From: an uncultured Eubacteriales bacterium
GTDB lineage: Bacteria > Bacillota > Clostridia > Christensenellales > UBA1242
Length of the DNA: 64,000 nt
Assembly (NCBI GenBank): GCA_949077035.1
Contig: CARUPR010000008.1
Location: 9,795 to 73,794 of the forward strand
Direction: 5' to 3'
Translations under genes and position numbers: made by a program
In this document: piece by piece, positions 51,799 to 60,528 of the stretch
Layout of the letters: every line of letters starts with the position of its first letter
How positions within the stretch are numbered: the stretch's first letter is position 1
The notes under the pieces: model-generated
Database searches by the model: none
Told to the model about the DNA's origin: nothing
What the model saw: the letters and a program-made list of their open reading frames with translations, nothing else

Positions 51799-51906
51799 TT
51801 ATTCTTTGATAGTTTTATTATTAGCTTCTTTCTTTGGAGGGCAGAGCTTGTTTATAAGTTTGTCAAATTCTTTATTCATATAATCATTAAATTCATTAAT
51901 TTTCAT
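51799..51906 (-). CDS. Microprotein of repeat-protein module 2 (35 aa)
   Basis: The ATG directly follows the stop of the module-2 repeat-protein gene (TAAATG). The product reads MKINEFNDYMNKEFDKLI, then NKLCPPKKEANN, closely matching the module-1 microprotein. The DNA around the start (complement of ACCACTCCATTTC) is also shared. Too short for family recognition; co-expression with the repeat protein is inferred. Confidence 0.65.
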   Translation of the reverse strand: MKINEFNDYMNKEFDKLINKLCPPKKEANNKTIKE

Positions 51907-52965
51907 TTACCACTCCATTTCTTCTATTTCTTGAAGAATGTCTTTTTGCTCATTTGTTACAACTTCCATACTTTTTGCCATACGCTCTTGGATTTCTTCT
52001 TGAATAGCTTTTATTTTTTTATTAAAAGCATTTATCATTACCTTTGGGATATCTTCGGTGTAACCTTGTTCTTCGCAGAGTTTGTTGAATTGTTCTCTCA
52101 ATTTTGTCTTTATAATAGCAAGCAAAGTTTTTCTACATTCATAATTTACAAAGACATCAACTGGCAACTCTTCTTTTGTGATTTTTCCAGCTCCGTATAA
52201 AATCAAAGAATCTTTTGCAAGTTGTGATGCTACAGTAATTTTGCTAGGGATTGCATCTATTTGTTTTGATGATAAATAATTAAAAATCCCGCTATTGGCA
52301 GTGTATTGATTGATAATTTCTTGAGGGATTGCATCAAGTTGTTCTAATGAAAGATTAAGTAAACATCCGCCTCTTTCAGCACGTTTGTTAATAATTTCTT
52401 GAGGCAATGAATCAAGTTGTTCTTCTGATAAACAATATAAAGCTCCGCCATTTATAATATTTTCATATAAAATCTCTTGAGGGATATCTGCTCTCTCTTC
52501 TTTAGGTATAAATGATATATCTCCACCATTTTTTATATAATTATCAATAATATTCTTTGGAATAGCTGCTATTTGCGAATCTGAGAAAAACATTAAATCT
52601 TTGACATTTTCAGCACGTCTATTAATAATATATTGTGGAATAATGTCAATTTGCTGAGTTGGTATAAAATTTATATTATCGATGTTTTCGACAAATTTAT
52701 GAATTAATTTTATAGGAAGGGCATTAAATTGTAATTGTTCATTATATAATCCAAAGAAATTTCCACCATTTTCAATACGTTTATAAATAACCTCTTGAGG
52801 AATATCCTTTCTTTGTTTTTCTGATAAACAATCTAATTCTCCGCCATTTGCAGCATAATCATTTATAATATGTTGGTTTAAATTTTCTATAATAGATTTT
52901 GAAATATATTTTAAATTTCCTCCATATGTGATATATAAATAGATATCTTCCATATTTATTGTCAT
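51907..52965 (-). CDS. 26-residue-repeat protein, module 2 (352 aa)
   Basis: Paralogue of the 50240-51469 product: tandem units around IPQEIINKRAERGGCLLNLS and a C-terminal domain LILYGAGKITKEELPVDVFVN to EIEEMEW. The ATG at 52965 (MTINMEDIYLY) is chosen because AAAAGGAGA lies upstream; the open frame continues through the promoter, whose nine C would read as three prolines. Its promoter again carries a C9 tract. N-terminal units are less regular than in module 1. Function unknown. Confidence 0.77.
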   Translation of the reverse strand: MTINMEDIYLYITYGGNLKYISKSIIENLNQHIINDYAANGGELDCLSEKQRKDIPQEVIYKRIENGGNFFGLYNEQLQFNALPIKLIHKFVENIDNINFIPTQQIDIIPQYIINRRAENVKDLMFFSDSQIAAIPKNIIDNYIKNGGDISFIPKEERADIPQEILYENIINGGALYCLSEEQLDSLPQEIINKRAERGGCLLNLSLEQLDAIPQEIINQYTANSGIFNYLSSKQIDAIPSKITVASQLAKDSLILYGAGKITKEELPVDVFVNYECRKTLLAIIKTKLREQFNKLCEEQGYTEDIPKVMINAFNKKIKAIQEEIQERMAKSMEVVTNEQKDILQEIEEMEW

Positions 52966-53001
52966 AATTATCAATCTCCTTTTTGAATAATTTATATCTT
53001 T

Positions 53002-53028
53002 ATTATACTCGGGGGGGGGAATTGTCAA
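53002..53028 (-). promoter_or_regulatory. Promoter with C9 spacer tract (repeat module 2)
   Basis: On the minus strand TTGACA (complement of 53023-53028) and TATAAT (complement of 53002-53007) are separated by 15 bp: ATT, nine C, GAG. The plus-strand G tract is 53011-53019. Confidence 0.82.
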
Positions 53029-53185
53029 CCATTATTTTTAAAATAATAAATTTCTGCTTTTTAGCAGTTTATTTTTAAAAAGGTTTTATCTCTGCCTATT
53101 TTGAGTCAATAAAGAAAGGTGTTTTTGCGTCAACAGCAAGAGCAAAACTAAATACCGCTTGGTTTTGTTTGCTTCAAAAAAAACA

Positions 53186-53214
53186 AAAAAACCGCAAAAG
53201 ATTTGCAGTTTTTA
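53186..53214 (-). terminator. Probable terminator of the TM2 gene
   Basis: AAACCGCAAA and TTTGCAGTTTT pair with one mismatch, flanked by an A-run that is a T-run on the minus strand. Confidence 0.5.
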
Positions 53215-53240
53215 ATTTTTTGAGAATCAACTATATAATA

Positions 53241-53624
53241 TTAGTTTACATTAATATAATTATTGTTTGAGCTGTTGCTGTTTTGAATGCAATCTAAAAT
53301 AGTTTTTAAGTTTTTCTCTTTTGTTCTTTTAAAAGAAAAGAAGATATCAACAAGTGGCCAAATGCCAAAAGTGAGCCAGCCAAAAAGCAGTTTGCAAACA
53401 CCAACGCCCACATCTCCGATATAAAATCTGTCTACACCAAAAGCACCTAAAGTCACAGACAAAACGAGGGTGATAATTGGATTGTAAAGTTTGCAATAAA
53501 CAGTCAAAGTTTCAAACAAACTGTCATCAGCACCTTCAAGTGCGTTTTTTAATGTAACTATTTTATCTGAAGGCACCTTATCTTTTATTAAAAGCATCAA
53601 ATTAGTTACTTTATCTTGTGTCAT
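53241..53624 (-). CDS. TM2-domain membrane protein
   Basis: The 127-residue protein has a soluble N-terminus of about 45 residues and a TM2 domain: two membrane helices around LGAFGVDRFYIGDVGVGVCKLLFGW and FGIWPLVDIFFS (pieces of the conserved G-x-HRFYxG layout). An Asn-rich tail follows. TM2 proteins are small membrane proteins of unclear function. AGGAGG precedes the ATG. Confidence 0.8.
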   Translation of the reverse strand: MTQDKVTNLMLLIKDKVPSDKIVTLKNALEGADDSLFETLTVYCKLYNPIITLVLSVTLGAFGVDRFYIGDVGVGVCKLLFGWLTFGIWPLVDIFFSFKRTKEKNLKTILDCIQNSNSSNNNYINVN

Positions 53625-53752
53625 ATTTCCTCCTTTATATTCAATATATTTTGCAAGATAAAAATTTATGTGTAATCACATAATCATCAATTTTATTATA
53701 ATTGATTTTTATTATTTCGTCAAGAATTTTCACTAAAAACATCAAACTATCG

Positions 53753-53760
53753 TATATAAT
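53753..53760 (+). promoter_or_regulatory. -10 element directly before murA
   Basis: TATATAAT ends only three bases before the murA ATG (53764), and no ribosome site is present. The transcript would start at or just inside the first codons, so leaderless translation is inferred. No clear -35 box was found. Confidence 0.35.
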
Positions 53761-53763
53761 ATT

Positions 53764-55035
53764 ATGGAAGGATATTTTATTGTCGGTGGAAACCGCTTGA
53801 ATGGAGAAATTGAAATTGATAGTGCAAAAAATTCGCTCTTGCCTATCATTGCATCTTGTATTTTGATTGCTGGAGAGGTGGAGCTTAAAAGAGTGCCCCT
53901 ATATAGCGATGTTTTGGTTATGTGTGAGATAATAAGGCATCTTGGTGGAAAGGCTGAGTTTAGAGATGATAATCTTTATATAGATTGCACCTTGCTTGAT
54001 AAAAATTGTCTGCCAAATGAGTTGTCTTCTTCTGTCCGCTCTTCTATCTTTACGCTTGGCCCTATCTTAGGGAGAATGGGCAGTGCAAAGGTGGCTTATC
54101 CTGGCGGGTGTGACATTGGGCTTAGACCAATTGATTTGCATTTAAAGGGTGTAAGAGAACTGGGTGCAAAGGTGGTGGAAAAGAATGGATACATATATGC
54201 CTTTTCTGAAAAGATGAAGGCGGGTGATATTATGCTTTCTTTTCCTAGTGTTGGAGCGACAGAAAACTTGATGATGCTTGCGATTTCGCTTGAAGGTGAA
54301 ACAAGGATATTCAATCCAGCCAGAGAGCCAGAAATTAATGACCTGCAGGATTTTTTAAACAGCTGTGGTGGCGATGTTTCGGGTGCGGGCAGCAATATTT
54401 TGGTAATTAGAGGTGGCAGAAAATTGCATGGCACTTCTTTTAAGGCTATGCCAGACAGAATAGAGGCAGGGACTTATATGATTGCGACTGCTATGTGTGG
54501 TGGAAATGTTGTAATAAAAAATGCCATTGCAAGTCATAATAGTGCTCTTTTGTCAAAATTAGCTAAAACTGCTTGCAAAATTGAGGCGAAAGATGATATT
54601 ATTAAAATTGAAAGCAACTCTTTGCCTCTCAGTTTTGGTGAGATTGAAACCTCTGTTTATCCTGGTTTTCCAACAGATTTGCAGGCACAGATGACTGCAC
54701 TTGCTGCTGTTAGTGATGGTTATAGCCTGATTATTGAAAATTTGTTTGAAGCAAGAAGTAAACACGTTGGCGAGCTTATAAAAATGGGTGCTGATATAAA
54801 ATCAAGAAATGGTATCACAATCATAAATGGTAGAGATAAGCTTTATGGTGCAGATGTGAGTGCGCCCGATTTGAGAGGTGGTGCAAGTCTGGTGCTTGCC
54901 GGTCTAAAGGCAGAAGGTTATACCACCATTGACAATATTAAGCTTATTGACAGAGGTTATTATAAAATGGAAGAAAAGCTGAATGCTCTTGGTTGTGATA
55001 TTAAAAGGCTTGAGATTGACAAAAGAGGTTGCTAA
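53764..55035 (+). CDS. murA: UDP-N-acetylglucosamine 1-carboxyvinyltransferase
   Basis: The 423-residue enzyme adds enolpyruvate to UDP-GlcNAc, the first step of peptidoglycan synthesis. It starts MEGYFIVGGNRLNGEIEI, has DSAKNSLLPIIAS, RSSIFTLGPILGRMG, and the active-site loop PGGCDIGLRPIDLH with the fosfomycin-target cysteine. FPTDLQAQM and LRGGASLVLAGL near the end are typical. It resumes the division/cell-wall cluster after the inserted repeat modules. Confidence 0.95.
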   Translation: MEGYFIVGGNRLNGEIEIDSAKNSLLPIIASCILIAGEVELKRVPLYSDVLVMCEIIRHLGGKAEFRDDNLYIDCTLLDKNCLPNELSSSVRSSIFTLGPILGRMGSAKVAYPGGCDIGLRPIDLHLKGVRELGAKVVEKNGYIYAFSEKMKAGDIMLSFPSVGATENLMMLAISLEGETRIFNPAREPEINDLQDFLNSCGGDVSGAGSNILVIRGGRKLHGTSFKAMPDRIEAGTYMIATAMCGGNVVIKNAIASHNSALLSKLAKTACKIEAKDDIIKIESNSLPLSFGEIETSVYPGFPTDLQAQMTALAAVSDGYSLIIENLFEARSKHVGELIKMGADIKSRNGITIINGRDKLYGADVSAPDLRGGASLVLAGLKAEGYTTIDNIKLIDRGYYKMEEKLNALGCDIKRLEIDKRGC

Positions 55036-55259
55036 AATATTTTATAAGACAATTTGAAGGTTTTATCCTATATTATTGATTTGTTTTAAAAAAATCGTTT
55101 GGGTGGTATTAATCATAAAATATAATCAATTCGACATATTTCTGGCTGGATTTTCAAAGCTATGGCAAAATAAATGCTATGTTTGGCAAAATTTTGCCAG
55201 ATTTGTTTGAAAAATACGCTTAAAAAGATAAAATTAAGATAAAAACAAAAGAGGAAAAA

Positions 55260-56255
55260 TTGAAGATTAAAAAATGGTATTTTGTAATTGGTGCAATTGT
55301 GGCTCTTGTGGTTTTGTTGATAACCCTATCTTTTACCGCCTTTTCTCTTAAGGGGGTAAGTTTAGATTTTAGGACAAGCCATGCTAATATTTCTCAAATA
55401 ACAACTGATAATGAAATTATAGCAAGTGGCAAATTTAAAAAAGGCAAACCTATATTTTTTCATAATAAAAAACAATATTCAAAAAATATCGAGAGCAGCA
55501 ATCCATATATAAAGGTGATAAATATTGAAACAATTTTCCCATCAAAGCTTGTTGTGCATATTGCCGAGAGGCAGGAAGTTTATGCGATAAAGGGTTGGAA
55601 AAATGATGAAGAGGGTGTGAAACAAAATTGTTTTTATATCTGTGATGATGAATTGAGAGTATTGAGGATTGAAGGTATAGAGGAATATCTTTCAACATCG
55701 GCAAATTCAATCTTGCTTGAAAACAAACAGCTTGAAAATGGTCTATTAAAGGAATATAATGAGGGTGAATTTATTTATGAAACCCGCCGCCCAACAATAT
55801 ATAATGCTTTATATGAAAACAACAGAGATTTTGCCGAGCAAAAGGCAATGATTGAGGGTATTTCGCTTTCAAAGCAAAATGATGAAATATTAAAAAAAGA
55901 TATCACAACAACCGAGCTTAAAATGTTTTCAGGTCAGACTTTTATTATTTTGAATGATAATAGTTCTATGAAATATAAGGCAAAACTTATGCTTGATGTA
56001 TTCAGCCAAATTCATGAATTTGACGGCAAAGAATATAAGCTTGGTGAAAGGACTGAAGATGGCATAAAATATGGTTATTTTGTCAAGCTTACCAGTGATT
56101 ATCTTGCCGATTGCAGGGTGATTATCTCAAATTATTACAACTATAAAGAAGAGTTTGGTGGCGGCTATAAAGATTGTTATTTTAAGTTTGATTTAAGCCT
56201 TGAAAATGCACAAGAAAATGGGCTTGAAGTTGAAGAAAGGGTGATAAAAAATTGA
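55260..56255 (+). CDS. divIB: Cell division protein DivIB/FtsQ
   Basis: The 331-residue protein has a short cytoplasmic Lys-rich start, one membrane helix (about residues 8-28), a POTRA-like domain with NPYIKVINIETIFPSKLVVHI and then AERQEVYAIKG, and an extended extracytoplasmic part. DivIB/FtsQ bridges early and late divisome proteins. The start is TTG at 55260 after AGAGG. An exact Spo0A-like box (TTCGACA, 55130-55136) lies upstream but may be chance. Confidence 0.8.
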   Translation: MKIKKWYFVIGAIVALVVLLITLSFTAFSLKGVSLDFRTSHANISQITTDNEIIASGKFKKGKPIFFHNKKQYSKNIESSNPYIKVINIETIFPSKLVVHIAERQEVYAIKGWKNDEEGVKQNCFYICDDELRVLRIEGIEEYLSTSANSILLENKQLENGLLKEYNEGEFIYETRRPTIYNALYENNRDFAEQKAMIEGISLSKQNDEILKKDITTTELKMFSGQTFIILNDNSSMKYKAKLMLDVFSQIHEFDGKEYKLGERTEDGIKYGYFVKLTSDYLADCRVIISNYYNYKEEFGGGYKDCYFKFDLSLENAQENGLEVEERVIKN

Positions 56256-56338
56256 ATATAAAATTAAAAATTTCTCATTTTAAAAGAAGGTTGATTTGAG
56301 AAATTTTTTTATTTTCTTTCTTTTTCAATAATTTATTA

Positions 56339-56367
56339 TTGACAATTAAAATTATATATATTATTAT
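56339..56367 (+). promoter_or_regulatory. Promoter of ftsA
   Basis: TTGACA (56339-56344), a 17-bp spacer and TATTAT (56362-56367). Confidence 0.65.
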
Positions 56368-56436
56368 ATTTATATAATATTTTTGGGAGTTATTTTTCCC
56401 AAATTTTACTTTTGAAAAAGTCGTTTGAGAGGATTT

Positions 56437-57552
56437 ATGAAAGAGAATTTCGTTTTAGCTTTCGATATTGGTTCATCCGTTTTGCGTGCAATGGTTGCCG
56501 GTCGTGGCATTAATAATACTTTTAAGGTGAAGGGTTATAAGGAAGTCGAGTATGATGGTTTCTTTGAGGGCAAGTTTTTAAATCAAGATAAACTGCCTTC
56601 AATCTTTGAGGAAATTATCGGTGATTTGGACCTTCAAAATGAAAAAATTGATAAGATGTATATAGGTGTTCCTGCCGAATTTTCTTCTGTGGCTGTGGCG
56701 CAGGAGGGGATAAACTTTGGAAATAGAAGAAAGGTGAAAAAGGCAGACATTGATTCTCTCTTTTACCTTGCTGGTGAAAAATCAAAAAGTGGCGAAGTTG
56801 AAGTTGTTTCGGTCAGCCCATTATCTTTTTCTCTTGATGGTTTTTCCACTCTTGACCCAATTGGTGAAAGCGGGGTTTCACTTTCTGCAAAATTATCAAT
56901 CATCTATGTCAATAGAGAGTTTATCGAGCTTTTCAATTCTATTGCGGGTGGCTTGAATTTCTCGACGGTTGAATATATTTCAGAGCCTCTTGCTCAAGCA
57001 CAATTCATTGTGCCAAAAGAGAAGAGAGAAGATTTTGCACTTTTGGTAGATGGCGGTGATTTGACAACAAGCATTGCCTTTATTAAAGGCGAGGGACTAA
57101 GTGCGCTTACCTCAGTTTCTCGTGGTGGCGGTTTTATAACAAATGATATCGCAGAAGCTTTTGACCTTTCCATGAAAGAGGCGGATAGACTTAAAAAGCA
57201 GATTGTCCTTTCAATTAAAGGTGGTCAAAATGATTTTTATGAACTTAACACCGATTTGGGTAAGGTCACAAAAATAGGGCTGAATTTTGCAAATGAGGTT
57301 GTTGCATATAGAATAGAAGAATTGGCAGAAGTCATTTCAAAATGCTTGCAGATGAATTCAACCCAGTTTGAAAGTTATCTTCCTATCTATCTGACTGGCG
57401 GAGGTATTGCAAAAATAAAGGGCGGAAGAGATTTTCTTGCAAAATGCTTGGGAAGAAATGTGGCATATGGCGCACCAAATGTGCCAGGAAAGGAAAAGAC
57501 AGAACTTGCTTCAATCTATTCGCTTGTAAACAGTGCTTTAGATTGTGAATAG
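56437..57552 (+). CDS. ftsA: FtsA-type actin-like cell division protein
   Basis: The 371-residue protein has the actin-fold phosphate loop FVLAFDIGSSVLRAMVAG, the second loop LLVDGGDLTTSIAF, and LTGGGIAKIKGG near the end, with the SHS2-type insert of FtsA. FtsA tethers FtsZ to the membrane. It is shorter than E. coli FtsA (about 420 residues) and the usual C-terminal amphipathic membrane helix is not obvious. The ATG at 56437 follows AGAGGA. ftsZ lies 400 bp downstream with its own promoters. Confidence 0.8.
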   Translation: MKENFVLAFDIGSSVLRAMVAGRGINNTFKVKGYKEVEYDGFFEGKFLNQDKLPSIFEEIIGDLDLQNEKIDKMYIGVPAEFSSVAVAQEGINFGNRRKVKKADIDSLFYLAGEKSKSGEVEVVSVSPLSFSLDGFSTLDPIGESGVSLSAKLSIIYVNREFIELFNSIAGGLNFSTVEYISEPLAQAQFIVPKEKREDFALLVDGGDLTTSIAFIKGEGLSALTSVSRGGGFITNDIAEAFDLSMKEADRLKKQIVLSIKGGQNDFYELNTDLGKVTKIGLNFANEVVAYRIEELAEVISKCLQMNSTQFESYLPIYLTGGGIAKIKGGRDFLAKCLGRNVAYGAPNVPGKEKTELASIYSLVNSALDCE

Positions 57553-57626
57553 CATGATGCTTGTTTTAAGACAAACTTGTCATTAAGCTTAAATAATGAT
57601 TGATTTTCAATCGAAAAAGTTGGCTA

Positions 57627-57643
57627 TGTCGAAATTTGACGAA
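57627..57643 (+). promoter_or_regulatory. Tandem Spo0A boxes upstream of ftsZ
   Basis: TGTCGAA (57627-57633) and TGACGAA (57637-57643) both match TGNCGAA exactly, in the same orientation and 10 bp apart. They lie upstream of the ftsZ promoters. Confidence 0.5.
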
Positions 57644-57669
57644 AATAATAAAAAACTTTTCATATTTAG

Positions 57670-57804
57670 TTGGTTTTTTATTTAATAGGTATTATAATAC
57701 AAATGTATAATTATTCATAAATCGTGAATAATCGACAAATTTTATACATTTTCTGAAAAAATTATAAAAAATGTATTGCATTTTATTTTGATTTGTATTA
57801 CAAT
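57670..57804 (+). promoter_or_regulatory. Two promoters of ftsZ
   Basis: P1: TTGGTT (57670-57675), 17 bp, TATAAT (57693-57698). P2: TTGCAT (57776-57781), 17 bp, TACAAT (57799-57804). With the Spo0A-type boxes these explain most of the 400-bp ftsA-ftsZ gap. Confidence 0.6.
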
Positions 57805-57952
57805 AATAAAAATTTGTGTCTTATTTTCTGAAAATGGTGAAATTGGCACAAAATTACTCTTTTAAGTCCCTTAAAAAACAGGCATTTTAAGGGCAAAATA
57901 CATACAAAGTTTTAATATGGGCGGACAAGCTCAAATATCAAGGAGAAAAGAA

Positions 57953-59170
57953 ATGGAAAACAATTACAACACTTCAGCGACTAAAATCAAGGTCATCGGA
58001 GTTGGTGGTGGCGGAAACAATGCTGTCAATCGTATGATTGATGCAGGTGTAAATGTAGCTGAATTTATTGCTGTCAATACAGACCAGCAAACTCTTCTTT
58101 TAAGCAAGGCTGAAACCAGACTTCAAATTGGTGAAAGATTGACTGGTGGCCGTGGGGCAGGTGCTAGACCTGAAACTGGACAGAAGGCTGCTGAAGAAAG
58201 CAAAACTTCAATTACAGAAATGCTTAAAGATGCAAATCTTGTTTTCATTACTGCTGGTATGGGTGGCGGAACAGGAACTGGTGCTGCACCTGTCATTGCA
58301 CAAATTGCAAAAGAGCTTGGTATTCTTACCATTGCAGTCATCACAAAACCTTTCAATTTTGAAGGACCAGTAAGACTTAAAAATGCTGATGAAGGTCTTG
58401 AAAAACTTAGAAAGTATGTTGACGCTCTTGTTGTTATACCAAATGAAAGATTACTTGAAATTTTACCAAAGAAAACTCCACTTGTTGAATCATTCAGATT
58501 TGCTGATGATGTTTTAAGACAAGGTGTGCAAGGTATTTCTGACCTTATCGTTTTCCCTGGTCTTATCAACCTCGACTTTGCCGATGTTTGCACAATTATG
58601 AGAGATAAAGGTCTTGCTCATATGGGTATTGGTTATGGCACTGGCGACAACAAGGCACTTGAAGCTGTTAAACAGGCAGTTGCAAGTCCTCTTCTTGAAA
58701 CTACTATTGAAGGTGCAACCGGAATTCTTATCAATGTTAAGGGCGGTGGCGACCTTACTCAAGATGATATCAGCGAAGCAACAGCTCTTGTTCGTGAAGT
58801 TGTTGATGAAAATTGCAATATTATTTTCGGAACAAGTATGGATGATAATATGCGTGATGAAGTTGAAATCACTTTGATTGCAACTGGTTTCCAAAATCCA
58901 AACGAAGTAAAGGCTAAGGAAGAAGAAAAGAAGGCAAGTGAAGTTGCAAATGCACGTTCTATTGGAAATATGGGTCAATCTCGTCCTGAATATTCTGCAA
59001 GAAGTTTATTCTCAGGCTATGTTCAAAAGGAAAGAGAGGAAGAAGCTCAAGCTCCAGTTCGCCCAGATGTTTCTCTTGAAAGAAGAAATGACCTTGGCTC
59101 TTCAAGAGTTGAGGTAAACAATTCAAGTGTTCCACCTTGGATTGAAAAACTTAGAAGAAACAAAAACTAA
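57953..59170 (+). CDS. ftsZ: Cell division protein FtsZ
   Basis: The 405-residue tubulin-like GTPase forms the division ring. It has KVIGVGGGGNNAVNRM, NTDQQTLLLSKA, the tubulin signature GGGTGTGAAPVIA, the NADEGLEKL loop and the synergy loop NLDFADV. The C-terminal peptide SVPPWIEKLRRNK binds FtsA and other partners. The ATG at 57953 follows AAGGAG; the frame is open 12 codons further upstream. Codon use is less AT-biased than in the neighbours, fitting high expression. Confidence 0.97.
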   Translation: MENNYNTSATKIKVIGVGGGGNNAVNRMIDAGVNVAEFIAVNTDQQTLLLSKAETRLQIGERLTGGRGAGARPETGQKAAEESKTSITEMLKDANLVFITAGMGGGTGTGAAPVIAQIAKELGILTIAVITKPFNFEGPVRLKNADEGLEKLRKYVDALVVIPNERLLEILPKKTPLVESFRFADDVLRQGVQGISDLIVFPGLINLDFADVCTIMRDKGLAHMGIGYGTGDNKALEAVKQAVASPLLETTIEGATGILINVKGGGDLTQDDISEATALVREVVDENCNIIFGTSMDDNMRDEVEITLIATGFQNPNEVKAKEEEKKASEVANARSIGNMGQSRPEYSARSLFSGYVQKEREEEAQAPVRPDVSLERRNDLGSSRVEVNNSSVPPWIEKLRRNKN

Positions 59171-59187
59171 TATAAAAAGTTTAAATT

Positions 59188-59219
59188 AAAAGAAGGAGGA
59201 TATCCTTCTTTTTTTTTGC
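59188..59219 (+). terminator. Intrinsic terminator after ftsZ
   Basis: The stem AAAAGAAGGA (59188-59197)/TCCTTCTTTT (59203-59212) is followed by a long T-run. Confidence 0.85.
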
Positions 59220-59573
59220 AATATGAGAGAGTTTTTAAAGCCAGCAAAGATTGGATAGAATTTTTTTGATAGTCGATTTTTTTGTGACAAAGAATGAATG
59301 CAGGCAGTGTAAGAAAATTCGATAGGTGAGATAAGGATAGAAAAAAAATTATAATGATGCAGCGTGATATGATAGAAAAATTTTAAGAGGTTTGGAAGAA
59401 GAAAAAAGATGATTTTATTCACATTTTGACATAATAAATAGAATTTTAGTTTTGCCTAAATATGCAGTTTTTTGCATGGCAAATATTCCGATAATAAAAT
59501 TAATAACTCGACAATTATCAGCATTTTTTAATTTGATAAAAATTTTTTAAAATGATAAACTGCCTTTTGCGGG
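59220..59573. other. Noncoding region upstream of spoIIGA
   Basis: No gene is seen. The stretch should hold the spoIIGA-sigE promoter. A near match to a Spo0A box (CTCGACA, 59507-59513; 6 of 7) and a possible -10 TAAAAT (59548-59553) are the only candidates. Confidence 0.3.
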
Positions 59574-59579
59574 GTGGAT

Positions 59580-60383
59580 ATGGAAATTGTAATTGAAGAA
59601 ACACTTGCAATTAATATATTTTTAAATCTCTTAATTTTAAAAATGGTTTCTCGCATAATTGGCAAAAAGGCGAGGCTTTGCTTTTTAAGTTGTCCGCTTG
59701 GGGCAATCTTTGCTTTGATTGAACCTATGTGGAGGCTGAGCCCATTATTAAAGATTTGTTTGATGATTTGCATTTCTTTTATAATGATTTTGATATCATT
59801 TAAATATCAAGGATTTAAACAATTTTGCATCACCCTCACATTATTTATTTTGGCAACCTTTCTTTTAGGTGGCGCCTGTCAAATGATTAGTCAGACCTTT
59901 GGAAGTTTTCCTCTCTTTGTTGTCGCAATTGTTGGGTTTGCCATATTTGTCCTTGTGGGGATAGTGACAAAGGTTGTAAATCATCACAGAAGAATGAAAA
60001 AGTTTACCTACAATCTTACCTTTATTGACGGAGACAAGATTGTAAAAGAGGAAGCCTATTTAGATAGTGGAAATGTGCTTTATGACACAATTACCAAAAA
60101 GCCTATTGTTCTTGTGACTTATGATGTCTTTCAAAAGTTTTATAAGGACATTTCGCTTATCTCACTTATTACCAAAGATTTTAATTCAAGTTCTATCAAA
60201 AATGGACATTACATAAAGATAAATAGTGTAGGGAAGGGGACAAGTATACTTATCTTTACTGTAGACCAATTAAAGGTTGAAGGCGATGAACGAATGTATA
60301 AAAATGTTGCACTCGGAGTTTCTTTTTCAGGCTTTGAAAAGAGTTTTGGAAAGAATGTTTTACTGCATTGCGATTTTTCTTAA
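59580..60383 (+). CDS. spoIIGA: Pro-sigma-E processing protease SpoIIGA
   Basis: The 267-residue protein has about five N-terminal membrane helices (to about residue 130), beginning VIEETLAINIFLNLLIL, and a C-terminal aspartic-protease-like domain with AYLDSGNVLYD and a IFTVDQLKVEG strand. It cleaves the pro-sequence of sigma-E in the mother cell in response to a forespore signal. The ATG at 59580 follows GCGGGGTGG. It lies directly upstream of sigE, the standard arrangement. Confidence 0.9.
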   Translation: MEIVIEETLAINIFLNLLILKMVSRIIGKKARLCFLSCPLGAIFALIEPMWRLSPLLKICLMICISFIMILISFKYQGFKQFCITLTLFILATFLLGGACQMISQTFGSFPLFVVAIVGFAIFVLVGIVTKVVNHHRRMKKFTYNLTFIDGDKIVKEEAYLDSGNVLYDTITKKPIVLVTYDVFQKFYKDISLISLITKDFNSSSIKNGHYIKINSVGKGTSILIFTVDQLKVEGDERMYKNVALGVSFSGFEKSFGKNVLLHCDFS

Positions 60384-60528
60384 AGTTTTTTTATCTGGCA
60401 AAATTGAAATTTTTTTAAAATATATTTTCATCTAAAAATTGTCAGTTTTAAGATAATTTAAGAAAAAATAGACAAAATTGAGCTTTTTTGGCTTTTTTGA
60501 TATAAATTTAATTAAAATTGGGGTAATT

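Noticed and set aside
51793..52200. Plus-strand 135-codon frame opposite repeat module 2
   Set aside because: It is antisense to a repeat-protein gene with a clear start and promoter, and its composition is that of reversed coding sequence.
52965..53028. Upstream extension of the module-2 repeat protein through the promoter (TTG at 53028)
   Set aside because: It would translate the -35 box and the C9 tract; a ribosome site and ATG lie properly placed at 52965.
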